Shown piece by piece: positions 1 to 8,473 of a stretch of 64,000 nucleotides of DNA. The stretch is from Acinetobacter calcoaceticus ANC 3811. Lineage in GTDB: Bacteria; Pseudomonadota; Gammaproteobacteria; Pseudomonadales; Moraxellaceae. The first letter of the stretch is position 1. Each line of letters begins with the position of its first letter. The stretch lies in assembly GCF_000399665.1 (NCBI RefSeq), contig NZ_KB976986.1:693131-757130 (forward strand), read 5' to 3'. Below the pieces are notes generated by a model. That model made no database searches and was not told the origin of the DNA. It saw nothing but the letters and a program-made list of their open reading frames with translations. The translations under genes were made by a program, and so were the position numbers.

Positions 1-1
1 T

Positions 2-67
2 GAACCTGAACCTGAACCTGAACCTGAACCTGAACCTGAACCTGAACCTGAACCTGAACCTGAACCT
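2..67 (+). repeat. Hexanucleotide tandem repeat, 11 x GAACCT
   Basis: Eleven perfect copies of GAACCT run from the window edge, so the array may extend further left. Read in the dnaX frame each unit encodes Glu-Pro, giving a (EP)n linker. The unit is a multiple of three, so copy-number change by slippage would lengthen or shorten the linker without a frameshift. Confidence 0.95.
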
Positions 68-862
68 CGGTCTAATCAGGATTTAATGGTATTTGACCCA
101 AATCATAATGAGTTGATTGGGTTTGAGTCAGCACCTGTTCAAGAGGCCGTTAGTGTTTTGGATGAAGATTTCATTCCAGTGCCAGAACAAAAGTCAGTAC
201 ACGTTCAGATGGAAACTCAGGCCAGAAATATTGAACCTGAACCAGCTTTCACTGCTGAGCCGATGGGTTTATTTGAAACGCCTAGTGCTGATTTTTCACT
301 TGCCCAAGATACATTTACACCTGTTACTGATAATTTAGTTTTAGAACCAGTTATTGAACAACAGCCATTTGTCCAAGCCGAAGTAATAGCTGAAACAGTT
401 GCAGTTGTAAAAGAGGCTAGCCAAACTGATAACGGGCAGCTGATGCCTCAAGATATCTTGAAGCTATCTCCTCAAGTTTTGGAAGGCGAGTGGACACTTG
501 AAAAATGGGAATATTGGTTTAGAAATAGTCAACTTTCACCAGCTGTTCAAGAACTTGCGCAGCATGGTGTGATGACTGGTGAAATTGGTGGCAATACTAT
601 TTTCCATATTCCTCAAGAATATGAAAATATGCTGACTCAATTACAGCAAGGCCTTATTGATGCCTTAAATGAACAATGGCCAGATACTCAATTTACAGTT
701 GAATACGGTGTTTTAAATACAACTACACCCTATACCATTCAAAGTGCGCGTAAAGAAAAAGCCTTTCATAGAGCAGCTGAGCTATTACAACAGCAGCCAG
801 TCATTAAAAGCCTTATAGAAACTTTTGATGCTGAGCTTCAAAACATTCAATTAAAACCTTAA
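2..862 (+). CDS. dnaX: DNA polymerase III subunit tau/gamma, C-terminal part (5' end outside window)
   Basis: This is the 3' end of an open frame that continues beyond the left edge, about 287 residues. It starts in a Glu-Pro repeat and an acidic, Pro/Gln-rich linker. It ends in a compact domain from about residue 160 of the visible part, with W..YWF, LAQHG and a final AARKEKAF-like segment. This layout resembles domain V of DnaX tau, which binds the polymerase alpha subunit. The ATPase domain is not in the window, so the name rests on the tail alone. tau links the clamp loader to the polymerase at the replication fork. The repetitive Glu-Pro linker is unusual for DnaX. Confidence 0.75.
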   Translation, partial: EPEPEPEPEPEPEPEPEPEPEPRSNQDLMVFDPNHNELIGFESAPVQEAVSVLDEDFIPVPEQKSVHVQMETQARNIEPEPAFTAEPMGLFETPSADFSLAQDTFTPVTDNLVLEPVIEQQPFVQAEVIAETVAVVKEASQTDNGQLMPQDILKLSPQVLEGEWTLEKWEYWFRNSQLSPAVQELAQHGVMTGEIGGNTIFHIPQEYENMLTQLQQGLIDALNEQWPDTQFTVEYGVLNTTTPYTIQSARKEKAFHRAAELLQQQPVIKSLIETFDAELQNIQLKP

Positions 863-1007
863 ATTCATCTAAGTTTTGATCTGGTGCAGAATATGAAAAT
901 AATTGAATTCTCATATTTTTCACTGGATTGAAATATTCAGGTCATGTCACTGTCATTATACTTTTCTATGTTAGCCATTTTAGATTTTAAATGGATTGTA
1001 TACAGCA

Positions 1008-1160
1008 ATGAAAAGGCAATGCACTGGAATAACTTCTTTTAAATACTCATATTTCTTATTAATCGGCGCGATTCTGCTGAGTGGTTGTAATGACTCATCA
1101 AATGATAACTCGAATGCACCAGAAACAAGTAAAAAGCCTGTAATGCGCTGTGCTCCATAA
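1008..1160 (+). CDS. Small predicted lipoprotein upstream of phospholipase C
   Basis: A 50-residue frame starts with basic residues (MKRQ), has a hydrophobic stretch and then LLSGC, a good lipobox with Cys27. About 24 polar residues rich in Asn and Ser follow, with the stop 26 bases before the phospholipase gene. The mature peptide would be tiny and lipid-anchored. I know of no function. Small lipoproteins beside exported enzymes can act as helpers, but here only the position supports that. There is no clear ribosome-binding site, so expression is uncertain. Confidence 0.6.
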   Translation: MKRQCTGITSFKYSYFLLIGAILLSGCNDSSNDNSNAPETSKKPVMRCAP

Positions 1161-1186
1161 ACTTAAATAATAAAAAGAACCTGATC

Positions 1187-3415
1187 ATGATTACACGTCG
1201 TAAATTTTTAAATTATTCTTTAAATATGGGTTTTGGTGCTGCGGCATTGGCAGCATTCCCATCTAGTATTCAAAAAGCTTTAGCAATTTCTGCAAACAAT
1301 AAAACTGGCACCATTCAGGATGTCGAACACGTTATTATTTTAATGCAGGAAAACCGATCTTTTGATCATTACTTTGGAACGTTAAAAGGCGTTAGAGGCT
1401 TTGCTGACCGTTTTACAATTCCTCTGCCAAGTGGTCGCCGTGTTTGGGAGCAGCTTAGAAGTAATGGGCAAGTTTTAACGCCTTTTCATTTAGATGGTAC
1501 AGCTAATAATGCGCAGCGTGCAGATGGTACGCCGCATACGTGGAATGACAGTCAGCTGGCATGGGACAATGGGCGTATGGCGAATTGGCCAGCCCATAAA
1601 ACTGATATATCCATGGGTTATTTTAAAGAAAAAGAAATTCCTTATCAGTTTGCACTTGCGAATGCCTTTACGATTTGTGATGCCTACCATTGCTCTATGC
1701 ATACTGGAACAGATGCGAACCGCTCTTTTCATTTAACTGGTACAAATGGGGCGACACCGACCAAGCGTTCATTTGTAAATAATGAATGGGACTGGATTGA
1801 TGGTAACCCCGCTACGGCAGATCGCGGTTATACATGGAAGACTTATGCTGAGCGTTTGGAAGAAGCAGGGGTAAACTGGATTTGTTATCAAAATATGCCC
1901 GATGAATGGGGCGATAACATGCTTGGGGCATTTCGTACGTTCAGAAAAGCCAATATTGCATCTGGTTATCCTGTTGCAAGCGGTGGTGAACCAAACAAAC
2001 CGTATGCAGATACGGGTCAAAAACTACCGTACAAAGCCTATGATACTGCGACCGATAATGCCAAAAATCCACTCTATAAAGGCATTGCAAATACATTGCC
2101 GGGCAATAAACCTGAAGAATATCTCGATGCTTTTAAACGAGACATTCGTGAAGGTAAGTTACCTCAAGTGTCTTGGATTAATGCGCCATCCATTTACTGC
2201 GAACATCCAGATCCTTCTAGTCCTGTCCAAGGGGCATGGTTTATTCAAGAAATTATTGATGCTTTAACTGCTGTGCCAGAGGTTTGGAGTAAAACAGCAC
2301 TCATTATCAACTTCGATGAAAATGATGGTTACTTTGACCACGTACCGTCACCATCAGCGCCATCTCGACTCAAAAATGGCCAGTACGCGGGTAAATCGAC
2401 ATTAAGCAGTGCTGATATGCAGGATGAATATTTTGACCATGCTGCACCTGAGGGAAGTCATTCTCAACCTACACATGATGGACGAGTCTATGGTCCGGGT
2501 CCTCGTGTTCCGTTATATGTGATTTCCCCATGGAGCCGTGGTGGCTGGGTGAACTCGCAAGTTTTTGACCATACTTCCGTCCTCATGTTTTTAGAAAAAC
2601 GTTTCGGTGTAAAAGAGCCGAATATCAGTCCATACCGCCGTGCAGTGTGTGGTGATTTAACCAGTGCATTTAACTTTAAGACACCAAATGCAGATGTTTT
2701 ACCTCAGCTCAATGGTAAACAGACACGTTTGCAGGCAGATGAGTTAAGAGAAAATCAAGAAGCTTTGCCAGCTGTACCTGTACCAACGGATATTAAGTTA
2801 CCGATTCAGCAAAGTGGTATACGTCTGTCACGTGCGCTGCCTTACGAGTTGCATACCAGTGCGCGCGCTAAAGCAGATGGTAAGGTGCAATTGATTTTCT
2901 CTAATACAGGTCAGCAAGCAGCGGTTTTTCATGTTTATGACAAACTTAACCTAGACCTTATTCCAAAGCGTTATATTGTCGAGTCAAATAAAACTTTAGA
3001 TGATGAATGGGATGCTTTAAAAGATAATCTAGGTCGTTATGACCTATGGGTACTTGGTCCCAATGGCTACCATCGTCACTTTAAAGGCGATACTCAACGT
3101 ATTGTTGATAGTGGCGTTAAACCTGAAATTCGAGTGTGCTATGACATTGCCAACGGTGATGTTTACGTAGAACTCATAAATGAAGGAACCAAAGATGCAC
3201 TTTTGACGGTAAAACCTTGTGCATATCGACAAGATGCGCCATTACAACTTACCGTAAAAGCGGGTCAAGTCGTTAAGCAATATTGGGCTTTGGCTGACGT
3301 AGGGCATTGGTATGATTTTGAAATCACCAGTCAGAGTGATCCATATTATTACCGACGTTTTGCGGGCCGAGTTGAAACGGGTGAAGACTCTTTTAGTGAT
3401 CCTGCAATGATGTAA
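1187..3415 (+). CDS. plc: Phosphocholine-specific phospholipase C, Tat-exported
   Basis: A 742-residue enzyme of the non-haemolytic phospholipase C/acid phosphatase family that cleaves phosphatidylcholine to diacylglycerol and phosphocholine. The N-terminus has a twin-arginine signal (RRKFL, residues 4-8), a hydrophobic stretch and a cleavage site near KALA (residues 30-33). The family motif MQENRSFDHYFG sits at residues 53-64. NFDENDGYFDHV and the later HTSVLMFLEKRFG are further phosphoesterase-family segments, and two C-terminal beta-rich DUF756-type domains follow from about residue 540. Length and architecture match full-length family members. It would be exported folded to the periplasm and possibly secreted. 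It is preceded by a small lipoprotein gene and followed by a terminator. Confidence 0.93.
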   Translation: MITRRKFLNYSLNMGFGAAALAAFPSSIQKALAISANNKTGTIQDVEHVIILMQENRSFDHYFGTLKGVRGFADRFTIPLPSGRRVWEQLRSNGQVLTPFHLDGTANNAQRADGTPHTWNDSQLAWDNGRMANWPAHKTDISMGYFKEKEIPYQFALANAFTICDAYHCSMHTGTDANRSFHLTGTNGATPTKRSFVNNEWDWIDGNPATADRGYTWKTYAERLEEAGVNWICYQNMPDEWGDNMLGAFRTFRKANIASGYPVASGGEPNKPYADTGQKLPYKAYDTATDNAKNPLYKGIANTLPGNKPEEYLDAFKRDIREGKLPQVSWINAPSIYCEHPDPSSPVQGAWFIQEIIDALTAVPEVWSKTALIINFDENDGYFDHVPSPSAPSRLKNGQYAGKSTLSSADMQDEYFDHAAPEGSHSQPTHDGRVYGPGPRVPLYVISPWSRGGWVNSQVFDHTSVLMFLEKRFGVKEPNISPYRRAVCGDLTSAFNFKTPNADVLPQLNGKQTRLQADELRENQEALPAVPVPTDIKLPIQQSGIRLSRALPYELHTSARAKADGKVQLIFSNTGQQAAVFHVYDKLNLDLIPKRYIVESNKTLDDEWDALKDNLGRYDLWVLGPNGYHRHFKGDTQRIVDSGVKPEIRVCYDIANGDVYVELINEGTKDALLTVKPCAYRQDAPLQLTVKAGQVVKQYWALADVGHWYDFEITSQSDPYYYRRFAGRVETGEDSFSDPAMM

Positions 3416-3423
3416 GTTTGAAT

Positions 3424-3467
3424 GAGGCAAAAAGAACAGATCATTTTCTTTTTGCCTCATTTTTTTA
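3424..3467 (+). terminator. Rho-independent terminator after plc
   Basis: A 13-bp perfect stem (GAGGCAAAAAGAA with its complement at 3446-3458) is followed on the + strand by a run of Ts. It ends plc and lies at the 3' end of the convergent thioesterase gene. Confidence 0.85.
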
Positions 3468-3899
3468 TAATAAAAAATTCTCTAATACTTCACGAACTGA
3501 CTCAGAAATTGGCACAGTCTTACGCGTTTCGCGATCTACAAACACATGTACAAAATGTCCTTGAGCTGAGGCTTGCTCTTGACCTTGTTTAAAGATTGCC
3601 AATTCATAACGTAGTGAAGTCGTACCGATTTTACCAATCGCAACACCTACCTGAATAATTTCTGGAAATGATAACTCTTGTAAAAAGCTACAAGCTGAAT
3701 CAACCACTAAGCCAATTGATTTTGCTTCATGAATATCAAAACCTGTTTTTTGAATGAGCAATGCATTGGCTGCTGTATCGAAGTAGCTATAGTAAGTCAC
3801 ATTATTCACATGACCGTAAATATCGTTATCTGCCCAACGCGTTTGAATATCTAAAAAGAACTTAAATTGATTGCGAGTTTTTAAAACTGGTTTAGTCAT
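3465..3899 (-). CDS. Acyl-CoA thioesterase, 4HBT/YbgC-like hotdog fold
   Basis: A 144-residue single-domain protein. The segment RWADNDIYGHVNNVTYYSYF near the N-terminus is typical of the 4-hydroxybenzoyl-CoA thioesterase family, with the catalytic Asp in ADND. Such enzymes hydrolyse acyl- or aroyl-CoA thioesters in the cytoplasm; the substrate cannot be told from sequence. Its ATG overlaps the stop codon of the upstream alcohol dehydrogenase gene by one base (TAATG), so the two are probably translationally coupled. A joint role in clearing an alcohol- or acyl-derived CoA ester is possible but inferred. Confidence 0.85.
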   Translation of the reverse strand: MTKPVLKTRNQFKFFLDIQTRWADNDIYGHVNNVTYYSYFDTAANALLIQKTGFDIHEAKSIGLVVDSACSFLQELSFPEIIQVGVAIGKIGTTSLRYELAIFKQGQEQASAQGHFVHVFVDRETRKTVPISESVREVLENFLL

Positions 3900-5062
3900 T
3901 AATGAATCGCCTGATAAATTGCCAAAGCAGCGGCCTCTGTCATGTCTCGTGGATTATTTTGTAGCAAGCGAGTTTGTAACATGGCATCTTGTGCAAGCCG
4001 AGGTAAGCTCGACTCATCAATACCCAAATCTCTAAGTTTTAAGGTCAAGCCACTACGGTCTAAGTGGTTCTGCATGTGGTCAATAAACAGATCACACAGA
4101 CCATCGGTGCTGCCATTGCTGTATGGATCGAGCCATTGCATAAGCTCTGCATAGTATTTTTTTGCATTGGGCGCATTAAATTTTAATACTTCGACCAACA
4201 CTAAGGCATTGGTATGCCCATGCGATAAATGAAAATGACCGCCCAATGGGTAAGCTAAAGCATGTACAGCAGCAACAGGTGAATTAGCAAACGCTTGACC
4301 CGCGAGCATTGAACCAAAAAGCATGTTTTGACGTGCTTCTAAATCATTACCATCTTTAAGAACTTTCGGTAAGTTATGGTTTAGTAGCTTCAAAGCATTC
4401 TTAGCTAAAATATCGGTATATATATTCTTCTTGTGTTTAGAAGTATATGCCTCAATAGCGTGTACCATCGCATCAATACCTGTTGCAGCAGTAATATGTG
4501 CTGGAAGGTTTTGAGTAAAAGTAGCATCAAGAATCGCAGTGTCGGCGTACAGTACTGGCGAGACAATCCCCATTTTTGTTGTCTCGCCAGTGGTCACAAT
4601 TGAAATAGGCGTTACTTCCGAACCCGTACCGGCTGTCGTTGGAATTAAAATAAGCGGGAGACGAGCAGTGGTTACTTGGTTTACGCCGTACATCTCTTGC
4701 AAACTTTGAGTTTGGTTGGGGTGGGCGAGTAAACCGATTACTTTTGCAACATCTAAAGAACTACCGCCACCAAAACCAATAATGGCATCTACATTTTGCT
4801 GTTTTGCATAATTGGCTGCATCTAAGACCACTTGTTCTGCTGGGTCAGCCTGAACATCTGCATAAATGACATATTCAATACTGAGCGTATCTAAAATTTG
4901 AAGAATAGAAAGGTGTAATTGATTTTTGACCATACCTGCATCTGTGACTAGCAATAACTTACGGTAAGCTTTTGAAGACAAAACATTCTGTAATTCTTGT
5001 ATAGAGCCTAAGCCTGAGATGATATTTGGAACGGTTTGAAATTGAAAATGGCTCATATACAT
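3899..5062 (-). CDS. Iron-containing alcohol dehydrogenase (group III)
   Basis: A 387-residue NAD(P)-dependent alcohol dehydrogenase of the iron-activated family. GGGSSLDVAK at residues 98-107 is the nucleotide-binding motif, and TTAGTGSEVTP follows at 142-152. The metal-binding histidines fit HAIEAY, VHALAYPLGGHF and LSHGHTNA. Length is normal. The start at 5062 has an AAGGA-type ribosome-binding site 7 bases upstream; an ATG two codons later is also possible. It is first in a two-gene unit with the thioesterase. Substrate is unknown; relatives act on short-chain alcohols, diols or butanol. Confidence 0.92.
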   Translation of the reverse strand: MYMSHFQFQTVPNIISGLGSIQELQNVLSSKAYRKLLLVTDAGMVKNQLHLSILQILDTLSIEYVIYADVQADPAEQVVLDAANYAKQQNVDAIIGFGGGSSLDVAKVIGLLAHPNQTQSLQEMYGVNQVTTARLPLILIPTTAGTGSEVTPISIVTTGETTKMGIVSPVLYADTAILDATFTQNLPAHITAATGIDAMVHAIEAYTSKHKKNIYTDILAKNALKLLNHNLPKVLKDGNDLEARQNMLFGSMLAGQAFANSPVAAVHALAYPLGGHFHLSHGHTNALVLVEVLKFNAPNAKKYYAELMQWLDPYSNGSTDGLCDLFIDHMQNHLDRSGLTLKLRDLGIDESSLPRLAQDAMLQTRLLQNNPRDMTEAAALAIYQAIH

Positions 5063-5357
5063 TATTTCCTTATTTTTGAAAATTATTGTCGAATGGTTCT
5101 ATAAGATTCAATCTTCAAATAACTTAGCATAAGACACCTTAAAATAAAGTAGTTCTGAGGCGATTATGTTGAGTGTTATATGAAATAGTCACTACTTTCA
5201 TGTGGTCAGATTTAGATAATACAGGGAGATCATGAAAGTAATTTAGACGATCATCGAACGGTGGGCTTTTTGTTATTTATACTGTTCAGTAGATTTTCCT
5301 GAAGGCTGCTAATTCATATAATGTCTTAACAATTTATAGTTTTATTTGGTTCAAAAA

Positions 5358-5717
5358 GTGAAAATTTCTAAAACTTTACTTAGTGTTATTGGATGCACTT
5401 GCTTCATGCTGAGCTCCGCAGTAATGGCTAAAACTAGCTCTAGCGTCTATTCACCTAAAAAGGGTGTAATTTGTGACAAATATATTTGCGCTGACAAGAA
5501 GGGCGTATCTAAAAAACTTACAGTCAAATACTTAGGAACTCACAAAGCCAACAGAGCATTCTCTCAAGGTGATTTTGATACTTCAGCATTTACACTCTCA
5601 AATGGTGTGTTCTGTGATACCAAAACAAAACTATGTCATGTCGATCGATATTTTGAGAATGGGCACCGTAGCAAGATTGATAGAGCTATGACTGATAAAC
5701 TTTTTAAAAATAAATGA
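5358..5717 (+). CDS. YcgJ-like secreted small protein
   Basis: About 119 residues with a clear signal peptide (MKISKTLLSVIGC... to AVMA). The mature part has four cysteines in two pairs (GVICDKYICAD and NGVFCDTKTKLC), suggesting disulfides in the periplasm. The text resembles the YcgJ/Fels-1 prophage-like family of Enterobacteria, whose function is unknown. I take the GTG at 5358 as start because it places the basic residue and hydrophobic core correctly; a TTG twelve bases upstream is the alternative. No good ribosome-binding site is visible. The 295 bases upstream show no other gene. A terminator follows directly. Confidence 0.7.
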   Translation: MKISKTLLSVIGCTCFMLSSAVMAKTSSSVYSPKKGVICDKYICADKKGVSKKLTVKYLGTHKANRAFSQGDFDTSAFTLSNGVFCDTKTKLCHVDRYFENGHRSKIDRAMTDKLFKNK

Positions 5718-5738
5718 TTTTTATCTTCTTTCTAAGAA

Positions 5739-5766
5739 AAAGCCCATAATATTTGGGCTTTTTTAT
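5739..5766. terminator. Bidirectional terminator
   Basis: Stem AAGCCCA/TGGGCTT with an AATATT-containing loop, flanked by As on the left and Ts on the right, so it can end both the YcgJ-like gene and the convergent HxlR gene. Confidence 0.8.
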
Positions 5767-5780
5767 ATCTAAATAAAAAG

Positions 5781-6251
5781 TTATTCCTTATTTCTGCGAG
5801 AAATGAGTTTTAGTTCCAGATTATTAAGATCTATGATTTGATTAGATGAATCAATAAGCTTTAATTTGAGTTGATCATCTGAATTCTTCTTAAAAACTTT
5901 CACGACATCTTTATCTGCTTCAATAAAATTACTACCAGATTCAAGCATGGCAAGCAAAACAATATTTAAGCTTTTACCTTTTTTGGTGAGTAAGTATTCT
6001 TTGCGCTCTCGTACACCAACTTCTTTATAAATTGATAGTTCAAATATTTCTAATTGGATGAGGTGTTTTAGACGATTAGATAAAATTTGCTTCGATATAC
6101 CTGTATTTTCTAGAAAATCATTAAATTTCGTTACGCCGTAAAAAGCTTCTCTCAATAATAGGATCGTCCAACTATCGTTTAATATCTCAGCAATTTTGAA
6201 AATTCCACACACATCTACTGAAAATCTATGATCTGGAATAATATTTGACAT
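5781..6251 (-). CDS. HxlR-family winged-helix transcriptional regulator
   Basis: About 156 residues. The N-terminal half carries the HxlR signature: a Cys (VCGIF), WTILLLREAFYGVTKFNDF, then ISKQILSNRLKHL as recognition region and a wing ending YLLTKKGKSL. An early Cys in this family often senses electrophiles or oxidants; that role here is inference. The C-terminal 50 residues are polar and lack a recognisable ligand domain. I prefer the ATG at 6251, with GGAG nine bases upstream, over a TTG at 6266. It is divergent from a tautomerase gene and shares a palindrome with it. Confidence 0.85.
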   Translation of the reverse strand: MSNIIPDHRFSVDVCGIFKIAEILNDSWTILLLREAFYGVTKFNDFLENTGISKQILSNRLKHLIQLEIFELSIYKEVGVRERKEYLLTKKGKSLNIVLLAMLESGSNFIEADKDVVKVFKKNSDDQLKLKLIDSSNQIIDLNNLELKLISRRNKE

Positions 6252-6275
6252 TCTAGGAAGCTCCAATTAACATGA

Positions 6276-6290
6276 GTCTATAATTTAGAC
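6276..6290. promoter_or_regulatory. Candidate HxlR operator (perfect palindrome)
   Basis: GTCTA-TAATT-TAGAC is a perfect inverted repeat in the short spacer between the divergent HxlR and tautomerase genes, with a further CTAGAC immediately to the right. A dimeric winged-helix regulator bound here could control both genes. This is inferred from symmetry and position. Confidence 0.5.
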
Positions 6291-6313
6291 CTAGACTTAA
6301 TTCAGGTAGCATT

Positions 6314-6541
6314 ATGCCATTTATAAATATACAAACTATAGAGGGTTTACTAGATAAAGATAGTAAAGCTGAGCTTTTCAAACGAATAACAGATTTATTT
6401 GTAGAGATAGAAGGAAAGGGAAATCCAGCTTTTCAAGAGCATGTCTGGATACGAATTGATGAATATCGACCTGAACAGTGGCAATTAGGTAGCTTAAGGC
6501 CAACGAAGGAAATGATTGAGTTAATGACTACAGTTAAATGA
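6314..6541 (+). CDS. Tautomerase-family protein (4-oxalocrotonate tautomerase-like)
   Basis: A 75-residue protein beginning Met-Pro. Pro2, once Met is removed, is the catalytic base of the tautomerase superfamily. The pattern MPFINIQTIEGL followed by a helix (KAELFKRITDLF) and a second strand (HVWIRIDEY) fits the beta-alpha-beta unit of 4-OT-like enzymes, which form oligomers. Substrate is unknown. It is divergent from an HxlR regulator; this pairing is common for enzymes that deal with quinone or electrophile stress, but that function is only inferred. Confidence 0.8.
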   Translation: MPFINIQTIEGLLDKDSKAELFKRITDLFVEIEGKGNPAFQEHVWIRIDEYRPEQWQLGSLRPTKEMIELMTTVK

Positions 6542-6911
6542 TTGTCTTGTGCCTTTTACTAAAGCTGTATTGGTAAATCATAAGTTGCAAGTTAAGCATT
6601 TGCTAACCTGTTTTAAGATGTAAAGCTCATGTGTTTATTAATAATATGAGTATCTACTTTGTTGTAAAAGCTCTCTTGGGAGGGCTTTTTTATTTTATTC
6701 AAAATTAGTAGGTCAGCTACTTTGTCGACTGATTTATCAACTTTTAATCTATTGATAAACATTATTTTCCTTTTCAAGCCATGTTAGTTTTGACAAAATG
6801 CAACACGTCACAATGGTCAATTCGATTCTGACAATGATTGATAGTTTTGTCAGGGTTTTACATGCTCCATATTAATTTCTATTTAATTCAAATGCTTGGA
6901 AGTAGTTTCTA
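6542..6911. other. Intergenic region, 370 bases
   Basis: No gene seen. It holds the terminator at 6666-6692 and presumably the promoter of the phosphatase-murB operon in its right half; I could not fix a convincing -35/-10 pair. Confidence 0.6.
6666..6692 (+). terminator. Rho-independent terminator
   Basis: Stem AAAGCTCTC/GAGGGCTTT with one G-U pair and a short TTGG loop region, followed by Ts. It lies about 125 bases after the tautomerase gene. Confidence 0.7.
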
Positions 6912-7415
6912 ATGGAAACACAATATATGGTGTTATGCGTCTGTTTAGGAAACATTTGCCGTTCTCCCACGGCTGAAGTGGTTTTCAGACATTATTGTGA
7001 TGCACATCAACTTAATGTCATTGTCGATTCAGCTGGAACGAGTAATTATCATCCAAATAAAGCACCTGATCAGCGTAGTCAGCTGCACGCTAAAAAAAGA
7101 GGTTATGACTTATCGTCTTTACGTGCAAGGCAGCTTTCAACACAAGACTTTTTAGAGTTTGATTTGATTTTGGCAATGGATCATCAAAATTTTGATGATA
7201 TTCATGACATGCTACAAAGCGCGGTTTCTCAGTTTGGTGGTCATCAAATTCGTGCAAAAGTAGCTTTAATGAGTGAGCATGACCCTCAATATCTACAACA
7301 AGCCTTACCTGATCCTTATTATGGCGGTGCTGATGGCTTCGAGCGTGTACTTGACCAATGCGAGTCTAGTAGTTTGGCGTGGATTAATATTTTAAAAAAA
7401 CAATTGAATGTTTAA
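6912..7415 (+). CDS. Low-molecular-weight protein tyrosine phosphatase
   Basis: A 167-residue cytoplasmic phosphatase. The P-loop [12 protein letters not shown] near residues 11-22 has the CX5R(S) signature with nucleophilic Cys and the Arg and Ser that bind phosphate. DPYYGG near residue 138 supplies the general-acid Asp. It starts an operon-like run with murB, which overlaps its end or begins 20 bases later. In other bacteria such enzymes dephosphorylate tyrosine kinases of polysaccharide export or arginine-phosphorylated proteins. No kinase is nearby, so the target is unknown. Confidence 0.93.
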   Translation: METQYMVLCVCLGNICRSPTAEVVFRHYCDAHQLNVIVDSAGTSNYHPNKAPDQRSQLHAKKRGYDLSSLRARQLSTQDFLEFDLILAMDHQNFDDIHDMLQSAVSQFGGHQIRAKVALMSEHDPQYLQQALPDPYYGGADGFERVLDQCESSSLAWINILKKQLNV

Positions 7416-7434
7416 GAATAGGTTTTTCAAGACA

Positions 7435-8469
7435 ATGCAAATTCAGAATCAGGTACAGCTTAAGCCATTCAATACATTAAGTTTAGATGCAACAGCTTCA
7501 CATTACACAAAAGTCGGTAATATTCAGGATATTGAAGAAGCTTTGGATTTTGCTAAGCAGCATCATTTAAATGTACTTGTGTTATCGGGCGGTAGTAACA
7601 TGTTGTTGCCGCAGCAGATCAATGCCTTAGTGATTCATCTTGATATTCAAGGAATTGAAGTTTTATCAAACGATCATGATTTCGTTCGAGTTAAAGTAGG
7701 TGCAGGTCAAGTCTGGCATGATTTCGTTTTATATAGCACTCAGCAAAATTGGTTTGGTTTGCAGAATCTAGCGCTTATTCCAGGGTTAGTGGGTGCTTCA
7801 CCCGTACAAAACATTGGCGCTTATGGGGTAGAGGCAGGCGAGTTTATTGAGTCGGTACAAGTGTATGACCGTCAATTAAAAGAAACTCAGACAATTTTAG
7901 CTGTTGACTGCCATTTCGCGTATCGTCATAGCATTTTTAAAGATGACCCAAACCGTTACATCATCACGCATGTTACTTTTAAATTACTTAAACAGCTAAA
8001 TTTAAAACTTAACTATGGTGATTTGAAGCAAGCAGTTGGAGATAATCAGACTGCTGAGAACTTACAAAATCAAGTGATTCATATTCGTCAAAGTAAACTC
8101 CCTGATCCAAAAGAGTATCCAAATGTAGGTAGTTTCTTTAAAAATCCGGTTGTTAACCCTCAAGAATTTGAGCGTTTAATCACACAATTCTCAACAATTC
8201 CACATTATCCTCAAGCCAGTGGAAACGTTAAAATTGCAGCAGGATGGTTAATTGATCAGGCGGGTTGGAAAGGGAAGCAACTCGATATGGTAGGGATGTT
8301 TCATAAACAGGCATTAGTTTTGGTGAATTATGCCAATGCATCTCTTACTGATGTAAAGAAAACTTATCAGGCTGTACAACATGATGTTGATCAGCGTTTC
8401 CATATTATGTTAGAACCAGAGCCTGTGCTTTATAACAGTTTAGGTTTAATTGAAAATCATACGGAATAG
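7435..8469 (+). CDS. murB: UDP-N-acetylenolpyruvoylglucosamine reductase
   Basis: 344 residues from the ATG at 7435. MurB reduces UDP-GlcNAc-enolpyruvate to UDP-MurNAc with NADPH and FAD in peptidoglycan precursor synthesis. Visible motifs are [11 protein letters not shown] (FAD binding), [27 protein letters not shown], the catalytic-Ser segment [10 protein letters not shown], and the C-terminal EPEPVLY. The length fits the E. coli-type (type I) enzyme. An ATG at 7408 overlapping the phosphatase gene would add nine residues, but homologues usually begin near the later ATG. The YdcF gene starts four bases after its stop. Confidence 0.96.
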   Translation: MQIQNQVQLKPFNTLSLDATASHYTKVGNIQDIEEALDFAKQHHLNVLVLSGGSNMLLPQQINALVIHLDIQGIEVLSNDHDFVRVKVGAGQVWHDFVLYSTQQNWFGLQNLALIPGLVGASPVQNIGAYGVEAGEFIESVQVYDRQLKETQTILAVDCHFAYRHSIFKDDPNRYIITHVTFKLLKQLNLKLNYGDLKQAVGDNQTAENLQNQVIHIRQSKLPDPKEYPNVGSFFKNPVVNPQEFERLITQFSTIPHYPQASGNVKIAAGWLIDQAGWKGKQLDMVGMFHKQALVLVNYANASLTDVKKTYQAVQHDVDQRFHIMLEPEPVLYNSLGLIENHTE

Positions 8470-8473
8470 TTTT

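Noticed and set aside
1..67. Tandem array as a possible CRISPR or origin iteron
   Set aside because: Units are 6 bases with no spacers and are in frame with the dnaX coding sequence.
6790..6818. Sigma-70 promoter for the phosphatase-murB operon using TTGACA at 6790
   Set aside because: The -35 is perfect but no acceptable -10 lies at 16-18 bases.
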